A stretch of DNA of 37,719 nucleotides from JAVVEH01 sp032251435 (GTDB lineage: Bacteria > Verrucomicrobiota > Lentisphaeria > Oligosphaerales > MVZH01): contig JAVVEH010000040.1 of NCBI GenBank assembly GCA_032251435.1, forward strand, positions 1 to 37,719, given 5' to 3'. The position numbers and the translations under genes were made by a program. The notes below the pieces were generated by a model. It saw only the letters and a program-made list of their open reading frames with translations. It searched no databases and was not told where the DNA came from. The first letter of the stretch is position 1; every line of letters begins with the position of its first letter. Shown piece by piece: positions 6,847 through 15,115 of the stretch.

Positions 6847-9800
6847 TCACCCGCCGACAACGAGAAGGATCAGCATGGCGAGGAAGATCGTGGTGAGGAG
6901 GAGTTTCGCGAGAACGGCATGACGGTTAAACCAGGCGCTTAGGGTTTGACTGCGGAGTCCGCCGGCGTAGAGACCAAAAATGATTAACAATGGAACGACA
7001 AAGGCTAAGTTATAGACCAGCAGCCAGGGAAAGGCTGATTGGGATGTCGCTGAAGAACGGAGCACAAAAAGAATCGTGGGCAGGTAAACTTGCCCGGTGC
7101 AGGCCAGCTCGAGCAGGGAGACAATGACTCCGGTTATAAACGCGGCGGGGACAATGTAACGCGCCTTGACTCCTTGACGGATCCGGGCGTGAACAATCCG
7201 GGTAAGAAAGGGGGGGAGGCGGAGGGTCATTTTTTCGGCCCCTCCCCGCCAGCAGAGAACAGCGTCCCTAAGGCTGAAAATGGCCAGAGCGGCCAGCAAA
7301 ATCATGAGGATTCCCCGCACAATTCGAGCGCCGACCGGGTTACTTGTCAAGGATTCAGCCACGCCGGTCAGCCCGAGCCCAAGACAGAGGTAGGTGATGA
7401 ATACCGCCAGCGTGTAGGCGCCGCCAACAGCGAGAATAGCCCGGGTGGTCTTACGGGTGACCGACAGATACGAAAGTAGAAAAATAAGGGCCGCGAAGGC
7501 GCACGGATTAATGCCGTCCACCAAGCCGTTCATCAGCACGAAACCGAAAGTAATGTGATCAAAATCGTCCCGGATAGCCTGTTCCGCTTGACGTTCTTCA
7601 CCGGTTGTCGCGACGCTCCAGCCTTTTTTGACGGGCCCTTCCGCGGCCGCCGTGATAAGGTTCCGCAGGGCTGAATCCGTAATATCCCCATGCGCCAGAG
7701 CGCCTGCCGAGGTAAAAACAGCCGGGGCTATTCCCCGCTGCCTGGCCGACACGCCAAAGCGGTCGCACAGCACACGGTTAAGTTGAATACCTTCCGGCGT
7801 GTTAATGTTCCAGCGTTCTATTTCCAGAATGACTTTCCCACGCTCTAAACTTTTCAGCATTTTAGCCAATTGACGGCAATCACCACAACCCGGTTTATAG
7901 AAGACGAGGATTTTAACGGACTGGCGTTCTGTCTCGGGGCTTGGGGCGGTTGTCTCAGGTGTGGTGTCGATCGATAAGGTGTCTTGGTTGGGGTTGGTTT
8001 CAGGTGTTTTGTTATCTTGGGAGTCTCTGAATTGGTACTTCCCGGACATGTCCGCCAAAGACGGTGGCAACGGCGCGGGACGTTCCTCATTGAGTTCATC
8101 GTCGCCATAAAGGTCCGACGATTTTCCGAAATACGAGATATCAGGGAACATTTCGCCCAGAAGTCTCGCCGTTTCAGGGGCTTTGCGGCGGAATAGTTTT
8201 CGATATTCGTAAGCCAGTGTCCTTTCTATCAGTTGTTCGGCGTCTTTGGCGACGGCGGCGACAGCCCCTCGCAAAGCGTTGGTGTCAACGGATTCTCCCA
8301 GCAATCCCAAGGCCAGCAGCGATTGAATCCGAATCCGGGGATCCTTGTCAGTCGCCAGTGTGTTCAGGTGTTTAGTCAATAGGCCGGCATCGGAAAACAG
8401 TAGTTTCCGGCGGATTTTTTTTATCAGGTCATCAGAAAGACTGAGCGTCAAGTCATCCCCATTTTCGAGTCGCAGTTCTCCTCCGGTGATGATAAGTGGA
8501 AGCATGCGGCGGATACTGACATCGGCATCATTTATGACTCGCGGCAGACGCTGCAGAAAAACATCCGTGTCCGCCAAGCCCGAGAAGATCCATGCCAGGG
8601 CCCGTAAGCCCGCTTCGTCGCTATCGAGATAATTGCCGGCGAGTTTTATGGCTTCCGGATCTTTTGAGCCCAGCAGTAAATAGATCGCCAGCGCCTGAGT
8701 GCCGACGCTCCCATGGCCGGGTGCCGCCAATTGGATGGCGTGGGGGCGGAAACGGGTGAGCCGACCGCTATCCTCAGCGAGAGACCGTAAGCTGTAACTT
8801 TGGAAATCTTTAAGTGTGACCGGGCCGCCCGGCTTCCGCAATTCCGTGAACACCAAGTCGATCCATTTATCCGGTCCGCCTTCACTGATGAGTCGCGCGC
8901 AGAACTCTCTCCGCGCCTGTTGATCCGTGCCGAACACAAGATCCCGGGCGATGGTGTCTGCTCCAGAAAACGTGTTGAGGGCGAAAAGGCGGTTAATCAG
9001 AAGGTCGTTCTGCCGCTCAGACAGGTGCGCTCTGCCATCCACAAGGTCTGTCAACCCATCGGGGTTGCCGGCCTGGACAATCTGGAATGCCGCCAAGGCT
9101 CGTTCTTCACTGTCCGCCGCCTTGCTATGGGCATCCATAAGAGCGTGATAAAGATCGGTGACATCCGCCTCCGGGGCGCCGCCGGGGGAAGCCTCTGTTT
9201 TCACCGGCCCGCCGGTAGCCGGGACATCGTCGGTTCCGAGACCAAAAGCGGCCGCCAGATTGTCAACAGGATTCCCTTCGTCCTTCCGCTTTTCTTCACG
9301 TCGCGGCTCAGCGGCCGCCGGTTTTTTCTCTGAGGGGGCGCCAAACAGGCCCATCAGTTCGTCAAGCTGTTCATTGTCAGGCGACTGTTCGCCCCTGACA
9401 TCTTCCGTCACTGAAGCCGCTCCCAGCGCTTGACTCAGAACGCTTGGTATGAGAGGCATCTTCAAGGATCGGAGCGTTTCTAACCGGACCCGGCGTTCAG
9501 GCGACGCCAAGGCTTCAATCGTTCTCCCCCTGGCCATTGAACTCAACCCGGCCATGTGCGCGTACGACGCATAGGCCACGGCCTTCAGGTCTATATCGGC
9601 GCTAATCAAAGCCGCTTCAGCAATCCTTTCCTGGGCGGCTCTAATACGTTTTCCCTGAACTGATGGAGACCTGAAGGCGTAATCCCCCGCCTCCGCTTCT
9701 AAAATCGCCAGCATCCGTTGCAGAGACTCTCCGCTTTCCCGCGGGAGGGAGGCGAGGATATCATTCGACAAATCGCCATTTTTGGCCAGTAAAGGCATGA

Positions 9801-11424
9801 TCAACGGGCGTAGATCAGGCTGGTGAAGATACGTTTTTTCAAGTGTTTTCGCATGCTTCTCAACATCCATTTTCGCCAGCGCCGCGACCGCTGAGGAACG
9901 AACGAAAGCATCCTCATCGCTCAAGTATGGGACAATGTGGCCGACCACTTGTTTGAGCCCGGAGTTTCCCAGGCAGGCCACAGCCGTCGCCCGCACCCGC
10001 CAGCTTGTATCGTCCAGACAGGCAAGGATATCGTCGGATATTTCCAGCGACGATTCAAAATTGGACAGCGCTTCCAGAGCGGCGACGCGGATCTCTTCGT
10101 CATCCCGCCGCAAAAGATGATTAAGCGTCAGCATGGATCGTTTTGTTTTGGTTTTGCCCAGGCGGGTGGCGATGGTGACAATAACATCCACGTCTTTCTC
10201 GTTTTGAAGATGGTCGCCAAGAACTTCCACGGCTGTGTTCCCGCCGATTTCTCCCAGAGAATCCGCCACGGCCTCGCGAATCAAGGGATCTGAGGAGGTC
10301 AGCAAATCGCGCAGAATGGGAACGGCCGCCAGCCGGGCTTTCTCCAGTTCCGGGATGGCCGCCAACCGGGCGTCCAGATCGCCAAAAGCGAGTTGCCGGG
10401 CGAGCCGTTCTCCATCCACGGCTGGGGCTTTCTGGAGGCAGGCGGCAAACTGGACTTCGCGCAACAGCTGAACCAGTCCGGGGGAAAGCTCTGGATGCTT
10501 TTCAAGGTAGGCGCCGACAGCGGCCACGGTGCCGTCACCGCCGCTGAAGAGACTTCGGCGGGCCCGGGCCGCCCGTCCCCAATCGGTGGACGACAGATCC
10601 TCCAGGCACTGGGAAACGTCTTTCAGGCTGATGGCGGCGTAGAGGGGTTCCTCATCTGAATCACCGGGATTTTCACTCCACGCCTCCCACCGGCTGTGAG
10701 CCAGGACTGATCCCGCCGAACTCGGCAGCCAGGGATCAAATCCGAAGCTATGGCCCGCTTTTTCCTCGAGAAGTTCAAGCGCCCCGAGCCGGACGGACAG
10801 TCGGGGGTGAGTCAGATGATTGACACATTGAGCGGCCGGGAATTTTTCCAGTAGCAGCAGTCGCTTGCGGATCTCCTGACGGAAAGCGGGATTGCCCATG
10901 CCCACAAACAACTGGATCCACCCCGTGTCAGGAATGTCTTCATCCCCCCGGGCCAGTGTGGTCAGCGCATGGCTCAATTCATCAACCGCGATCGCCTGTC
11001 CAACCGGCCCTAACGCTTGGAGGAGGAATTCCCGGCAACCGGCGGTGTCCAGAAAGCCAGCGCGGGCCGCGATGATTTTGCCGGAGGGAGAAACGACGAC
11101 CAAGGCGGGTGTCTTACGGATGCCATACGCGTCAGCGACCTGTTGATTCGCCGGCATTTTCAGACTGACAGGGATAAATCCGTTCAAGAGTTCAGTCAAT
11201 TGCTCCGCGTCAGTGAGAATACGTCTCATCCGGGTATCCCAGCGGGCTTCGGGTGTCCAGAAGAAAAGCAGCAAGGGCAGCTGGGAGTCGGGCTTGGCGG
11301 CGATGGCGTCTGATATGGCGGAGAACCAGTCCGCCTGAGGCTTGGCCTCCGGATTCGCCTGGCATACCGCTGACAACAGCAATCCCGCCGCGCAGATGAT
11401 TGATTGACATTTTTTTAAAAACAA
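6847..11424 (-). CDS. Thioredoxin-fold / HEAT-repeat / thioredoxin / CcdA-DsbD fusion membrane protein
   Basis: A 1525-aa multidomain protein. After a signal peptide (FLKKCQSIICAAGLLLSAVC) comes a thioredoxin-like fold (about 35-140) with the cis-Pro motif KTP but no CxxC, so it is not redox-active. A long alpha-helical region follows with clear HEAT/PBS-lyase-type repeats at about 380-560 and a charged linker near 690-740. A second thioredoxin/glutaredoxin domain begins near 1170 with an intact active site CGDC (FYKPGCGDCRQL). The last about 235 residues are six membrane segments with the CcdA/DsbD cysteines, C1308 in INPCAFA and C1442 in ELACTGQ. CcdA/DsbD proteins carry electrons from cytoplasmic thioredoxin across the membrane, so this one should reduce a periplasmic target. 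The start is a TTG at 11424 with GGAG 7 nt upstream; an ATG at 11475 would overlap the previous gene and spoil the signal peptide. It is the last gene of the MoxR/VWA cluster. Confidence 0.85.
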   Translation of the reverse strand: MFLKKCQSIICAAGLLLSAVCQANPEAKPQADWFSAISDAIAAKPDSQLPLLLFFWTPEARWDTRMRRILTDAEQLTELLNGFIPVSLKMPANQQVADAYGIRKTPALVVVSPSGKIIAARAGFLDTAGCREFLLQALGPVGQAIAVDELSHALTTLARGDEDIPDTGWIQLFVGMGNPAFRQEIRKRLLLLEKFPAAQCVNHLTHPRLSVRLGALELLEEKAGHSFGFDPWLPSSAGSVLAHSRWEAWSENPGDSDEEPLYAAISLKDVSQCLEDLSSTDWGRAARARRSLFSGGDGTVAAVGAYLEKHPELSPGLVQLLREVQFAACLQKAPAVDGERLARQLAFGDLDARLAAIPELEKARLAAVPILRDLLTSSDPLIREAVADSLGEIGGNTAVEVLGDHLQNEKDVDVIVTIATRLGKTKTKRSMLTLNHLLRRDDEEIRVAALEALSNFESSLEISDDILACLDDTSWRVRATAVACLGNSGLKQVVGHIVPYLSDEDAFVRSSAVAALAKMDVEKHAKTLEKTYLHQPDLRPLIMPLLAKNGDLSNDILASLPRESGESLQRMLAILEAEAGDYAFRSPSVQGKRIRAAQERIAEAALISADIDLKAVAYASYAHMAGLSSMARGRTIEALASPERRVRLETLRSLKMPLIPSVLSQALGAASVTEDVRGEQSPDNEQLDELMGLFGAPSEKKPAAAEPRREEKRKDEGNPVDNLAAAFGLGTDDVPATGGPVKTEASPGGAPEADVTDLYHALMDAHSKAADSEERALAAFQIVQAGNPDGLTDLVDGRAHLSERQNDLLINRLFALNTFSGADTIARDLVFGTDQQARREFCARLISEGGPDKWIDLVFTELRKPGGPVTLKDFQSYSLRSLAEDSGRLTRFRPHAIQLAAPGHGSVGTQALAIYLLLGSKDPEAIKLAGNYLDSDEAGLRALAWIFSGLADTDVFLQRLPRVINDADVSIRRMLPLIITGGELRLENGDDLTLSLSDDLIKKIRRKLLFSDAGLLTKHLNTLATDKDPRIRIQSLLALGLLGESVDTNALRGAVAAVAKDAEQLIERTLAYEYRKLFRRKAPETARLLGEMFPDISYFGKSSDLYGDDELNEERPAPLPPSLADMSGKYQFRDSQDNKTPETNPNQDTLSIDTTPETTAPSPETERQSVKILVFYKPGCGDCRQLAKMLKSLERGKVILEIERWNINTPEGIQLNRVLCDRFGVSARQRGIAPAVFTSAGALAHGDITDSALRNLITAAAEGPVKKGWSVATTGEERQAEQAIRDDFDHITFGFVLMNGLVDGINPCAFAALIFLLSYLSVTRKTTRAILAVGGAYTLAVFITYLCLGLGLTGVAESLTSNPVGARIVRGILMILLAALAIFSLRDAVLCWRGGAEKMTLRLPPFLTRIVHARIRQGVKARYIVPAAFITGVIVSLLELACTGQVYLPTILFVLRSSATSQSAFPWLLVYNLAFVVPLLIIFGLYAGGLRSQTLSAWFNRHAVLAKLLLTTIFLAMLILLVVGG

Positions 11425-11458
11425 TTCACAACTCCGGGTTTGTCGTAACCGCTGTTGA

Positions 11459-12229
11459 TCAATGCAGCAGAGCATAGATTAAAATATTGACATTGACCTG
11501 CATTGAATTTTTAATTTCATTGCCGCCACAGCAGCAGCACCCTTCGGCATGAGCGGTGTCGTTCAGGCCATGTGGAGAATAGATGAGGACGATTTTATCT
11601 TCAATAATCAGCCCTTCCAGTGACGGAGGCAGGGCGGCTTTATGCGATAACGTCAGTGTTTCGATGGTGTAAAAGCTGGAAAACATCGGATGTTTCATGT
11701 CAATTTTTTCCAGTTTTCCCGGTTTTTTCCCCGCCTCGTTTTCTTCCGTGGTTTTCACGGGTTCCTCATCCGCCTTTTCGATCGGTGTTTTCTTATCGTC
11801 AAAGACTTTCGCTATTTCCCGCCTGAATGCCGTATCCCACTCTTTGCTGGAACATCCCGCCGAGGCCAGAATGAACCCGCCACTTTGCAAATAGCGCCGG
11901 AGGTTTTGCCGCTCTTTCCGGGTCAAGGTGAAATCGGCTTCACCTGTCATGACCACAAATGGGAAACCAAACAGTTCATCCGAGCCCAGCTTCACACTTT
12001 TAAACCGCCTTTCGGTGGCGACCGCGGTTTCCCGTTGCACGGTACTGAGAAATTCCGGACTGAAGCAACGGGATGTATGCGTGCCCGCATAGACTAGATT
12101 GCCGCATTGAATGGCCCCGTCTTTAGCCTGAGCGGACACCCCCGCGCGAATAAGGACACACGCGGCGATGAGGAGGAGCGGACGCGTTCTTCCGCTTTGT
12201 CGCCGGAGATTTTGATTTTGGATGTTCAT
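11459..12229 (-). CDS. DUF4159-domain secreted protein
   Basis: A 256-aa protein with an N-terminal export signal (about 15-35, cleavage near VSAQA) and a DUF4159 domain: FGFPFVVMTGEADFTLTRKE, then NLRRYLQSGGFILAS, HPMFSSFY and the final NVNILIYAL. DUF4159 resembles the glutamine-amidotransferase-like folds found beside MoxR/BatA genes, but its role is unknown. A charged insert (about 148-175, lysine/glutamate rich) interrupts the domain. Cysteines are unusually many for an exported protein: 42, 55, 126 and four in a row at 231-234 (EGCCCCGG), which could bind metal or be redox-controlled. The start has GAGG 6 nt upstream. The next gene, carrying thioredoxin and CcdA domains, starts 34 nt after the stop, and I infer functional linkage. 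Confidence 0.78.
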   Translation of the reverse strand: MNIQNQNLRRQSGRTRPLLLIAACVLIRAGVSAQAKDGAIQCGNLVYAGTHTSRCFSPEFLSTVQRETAVATERRFKSVKLGSDELFGFPFVVMTGEADFTLTRKERQNLRRYLQSGGFILASAGCSSKEWDTAFRREIAKVFDDKKTPIEKADEEPVKTTEENEAGKKPGKLEKIDMKHPMFSSFYTIETLTLSHKAALPPSLEGLIIEDKIVLIYSPHGLNDTAHAEGCCCCGGNEIKNSMQVNVNILIYALLH

Positions 12230-12262
12230 ACGTCGCCTCTTTTACGGGTGATCTATTCCAGG

Positions 12263-12306
12263 TGTCAGGTTCACCGGTCATAACCACTTCGCCGGCCGAC
12301 CTGACA
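12263..12306 (-). repeat. Intercistronic inverted repeat (hairpin)
   Basis: Perfect 8-bp arms TGTCAGGT/ACCTGACA (12263-12270 and 12299-12306) enclose 28 nt that include CCGG/CCGG inner pairing. It lies in the 88-nt gap between the DUF4175-like and DUF4159 genes. No U-tract follows, so it is more likely an mRNA processing or stability element than a terminator. Confidence 0.45.
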
Positions 12307-12317
12307 ACCAGATACTG

Positions 12318-15113
12318 TCAATATTCGTTATACCGCCGGATAACGCCCCGGTACCGGGGGTGAACACGGCGGAATGGCGCCAGATCCGCCCCCTCCCCGG
12401 TTGTTGTTGTCCCGTCCCCCCGGGTTTCCCGTGAAGGAGCGGCGACAGCCTGGCCCACCCCCGTCCCGCTCTGGCCACCCTCGCCCCGGTTGGCGCGCTG
12501 GCCGGGGGTGTCCGTATCCGCGGCCCGGAACCGCGTCCGCTCCGGACCGTACATAGGAACATTGCGCACCCCTTCATCGGCGACGGAATAGCCGTCATTT
12601 GGATCGCCCGGTCCCCCGCCGCCGCCCTGACCGCTGGCGGTTCCAGAGCCATTTTTCAAGCAATCGAGCATTTCCTGAAGTGTTTGTTGAAGATCTTCTG
12701 GCGGGGAAAACCCCAGTTGGCCGCCCATCATTTGAGCGACACAATTGCCATTGGCCGCGCATTCTCCGCGCATCCGCATCAGCCGGTTAATGATTTCTTC
12801 CGCTTTCTGGCGGGCTTCAGCACTGCGCCCGGCTTCCGCGGCATCCGCGCATTCATCCATCAAAGAAACAATCCGCAGACGTTCCAGTTCACTGACAAAG
12901 GTTTCGATATCCTCTTTGAGCTCCGCCAATTCCGCCGGCATGTCCGCCGCGAGCGCCTTCAGGCTGTTCAGCCAATTTGCCAACGACTGGGCCAACTCCC
13001 TCTGCGGCGCCGCCTGGTTTTTCAGCAGGGGCAGATCGGGAACCCGGCCGCCCGCGGCCCGCAGGATAACCCGAGTCAGCCAGACCTGCTCCTTGACCAC
13101 CCCGTTAAATAAAGCCGCTTTCCGCATGGCCCGGCCAACCAGAGTGGCTAAATTGGACCGTTCAACCGTGGCGGCAAGCGCTTCACCGCCGGGGCCGACT
13201 TTTTCGTCGATGACAAAATCGAGCGTGCTGGAAAAGGCCTCATTTTCAGCTTCAAACCGTCGTAAAAAATGGGCGGCGACTTTCAGATCTCCGGCGTAAC
13301 TCAGCAAGTCCGCCCCAAAGCGTTTTTCCAGGTCATAGATGGGAAAGTCTCCACCCAGTTTTTCGAATAGTTCCGCGGCCATTTCCGCCTGTTCAGCCGC
13401 CGCTATTCTGGCTTCATTCAATCGGGCCCCATCCCAGGTTCCCTGGCGATGGGCTTCCCGGAGTTCACGCAGGATTTTCTGTAGTTCCTGAACCGTGGCG
13501 CGGGCCACCTGAAAGCGGGTGGCAAACTCATCCATCGTGGTGCGTTTGCGTAGGATTGCGGCATATTCGTCTTGGGAAATGACCTGCAATCGGGCTGGCG
13601 CGGAGGTGGAAATGCCGCCCAGAGTGGGGTTCGTATCACGTCCCTCGGCGAAAAATTCGATGACTTCGCCGGGCACGATGCCCACTTCAGCCAAGTTCAG
13701 AGCGATTTTTGATTCATAATCAACAGTTATTTTTTCCGGGCCCATCAGCAGCGCGCGATCCCGATAGCCGGCCACCGCGCGCACCAGGTCGACCCGTGAG
13801 ATACCCAAGTCATCTTCCGCCCGGACACCGATATCGACAATAGATTCGGGGGTGGCGAGGGCAAAGCCGGGAATTTCCGTTATCTCGGTCACTGGCGGGT
13901 TGTCGGGAATAATCGTCTGCCTCAGTTTGATTGGGTCGGCGCCCGCCAGGCCGTCAATACCTGTGACCACAACGTCCAGATCAGCATCCTTGATCAGCAT
14001 CCAAGTGAACATCGCCTGTGTTCCCTCTATTTTCGCCTCCCGCGTCGATCGTTGTCCGTCGCGCGGGTCGGTAAAACTGACAGCGCCATGCCGCAGGGGC
14101 CGGTTGGTGGTGAGTGTGAGAGTGATTTCGGCGCCCGACAGCGCCCGGACGGGTTTTTCTCCCACGGCGAAAGAACGGGGGGGGCGGCGACTGTATTCGG
14201 GAGGAACGATGTCCATGGTGGCGGATAAAACGCGGGGGCGGAGCAACAACTCAACAGCGCGCCACTGACTACGGGCGCGTCCGGAGGAAAAGCAAAAAGT
14301 GAGAGGGGCGGTGACATGTTCCAAGCGCTGACTGAAGGTTGAATCTCCTTCTTCAAAGCAAATGGTTTCCCGTTTGCCATTGGCGTCCCGGGTTCTCAAC
14401 AGAACATCGCGCTTGAGAGTTTCGCCGGTAATCCGCGCTTGGATTTCGACCCCGTCGCCATAAACCACCCGTACAGGACTCGGCGTAATGTCGAATTGAA
14501 GGTTGCTCCACGGCGGAATATCCAACCAAGGAGCGACGGCGCGGGCGATGGACACCCGCCCGCCTGGCAGTAGAGCAAGGCCCAGAAAAACCGCGCCGCT
14601 AATGACCACATGAATCTGGTTTCCCTTTTTCCGGGTGGTTCCGCGGACCGCCTTCCGGGGAATTCGAGCCAGGACATCATTCGCTTGCGATGTCAATCGT
14701 GCCAGGTGGAAAGCCGACAGGCCGGCTTCCGGCGCCTGATTTCCCTTTCGCAGCAGTTCAAAGGCGGTAAGCAAGGGATGCCTTTTTTCGCCAGCGGCGC
14801 TGTCGATCCAAGCCGCCGTGTCTTTTAGGCTGAAGCTCATCACCTGGAGGCTGTTCCGGATAATTAACAAAAGGATTCCAGTGATCGTCAGACCGAGAAG
14901 AATCGCCCGGCTGACCGGGGGCAAAGCCAGAATCATATCCAGCAAAGCCAGCGCGGTCATGCCGCCTAGCAAAACGGGTGGCAACACGGTCTGGATGAAG
15001 TCTGCCAGCCTGGCCCGCCGCCACCGCCCGCGCCATGCCATAATGCCCTCGCGCAATTCGACTTGGGCGATGGACTGATCCCGCGAATGGGGTTCATGAT
15101 GTGAATTAGTCAT
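12318..15113 (-). CDS. DUF4175-like membrane protein with coiled coil and Gly-rich tail
   Basis: A 931-aa protein. Two membrane segments near the N-terminus (about 35-80: VLPPVLLGGMTALALLDMIL and AILLGLTITGILLLII) and a third near 165-185 anchor a large periplasmic part with Ig-like beta domains (about 205-480, including PDNPPVTEITEI and RAEDDLGISRVDL). A long helical, coiled-coil-rich region spans about 500-800, and a disordered Gly/Pro/Thr-rich tail ends in RRYNEY. This order matches DUF4175 family proteins found with MoxR, DUF58 and VWA genes; no enzymatic motif is visible. The chosen ATG at 15113 lies 2 nt after the stop of the upstream gene, indicating translational coupling. An in-frame ATG at 15149 overlaps that gene and has no ribosome binding site. 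Confidence 0.7.
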   Translation of the reverse strand: MTNSHHEPHSRDQSIAQVELREGIMAWRGRWRRARLADFIQTVLPPVLLGGMTALALLDMILALPPVSRAILLGLTITGILLLIIRNSLQVMSFSLKDTAAWIDSAAGEKRHPLLTAFELLRKGNQAPEAGLSAFHLARLTSQANDVLARIPRKAVRGTTRKKGNQIHVVISGAVFLGLALLPGGRVSIARAVAPWLDIPPWSNLQFDITPSPVRVVYGDGVEIQARITGETLKRDVLLRTRDANGKRETICFEEGDSTFSQRLEHVTAPLTFCFSSGRARSQWRAVELLLRPRVLSATMDIVPPEYSRRPPRSFAVGEKPVRALSGAEITLTLTTNRPLRHGAVSFTDPRDGQRSTREAKIEGTQAMFTWMLIKDADLDVVVTGIDGLAGADPIKLRQTIIPDNPPVTEITEIPGFALATPESIVDIGVRAEDDLGISRVDLVRAVAGYRDRALLMGPEKITVDYESKIALNLAEVGIVPGEVIEFFAEGRDTNPTLGGISTSAPARLQVISQDEYAAILRKRTTMDEFATRFQVARATVQELQKILRELREAHRQGTWDGARLNEARIAAAEQAEMAAELFEKLGGDFPIYDLEKRFGADLLSYAGDLKVAAHFLRRFEAENEAFSSTLDFVIDEKVGPGGEALAATVERSNLATLVGRAMRKAALFNGVVKEQVWLTRVILRAAGGRVPDLPLLKNQAAPQRELAQSLANWLNSLKALAADMPAELAELKEDIETFVSELERLRIVSLMDECADAAEAGRSAEARQKAEEIINRLMRMRGECAANGNCVAQMMGGQLGFSPPEDLQQTLQEMLDCLKNGSGTASGQGGGGGPGDPNDGYSVADEGVRNVPMYGPERTRFRAADTDTPGQRANRGEGGQSGTGVGQAVAAPSRETRGDGTTTTGEGADLAPFRRVHPRYRGVIRRYNEY

Positions 15114-15115
15114 CG

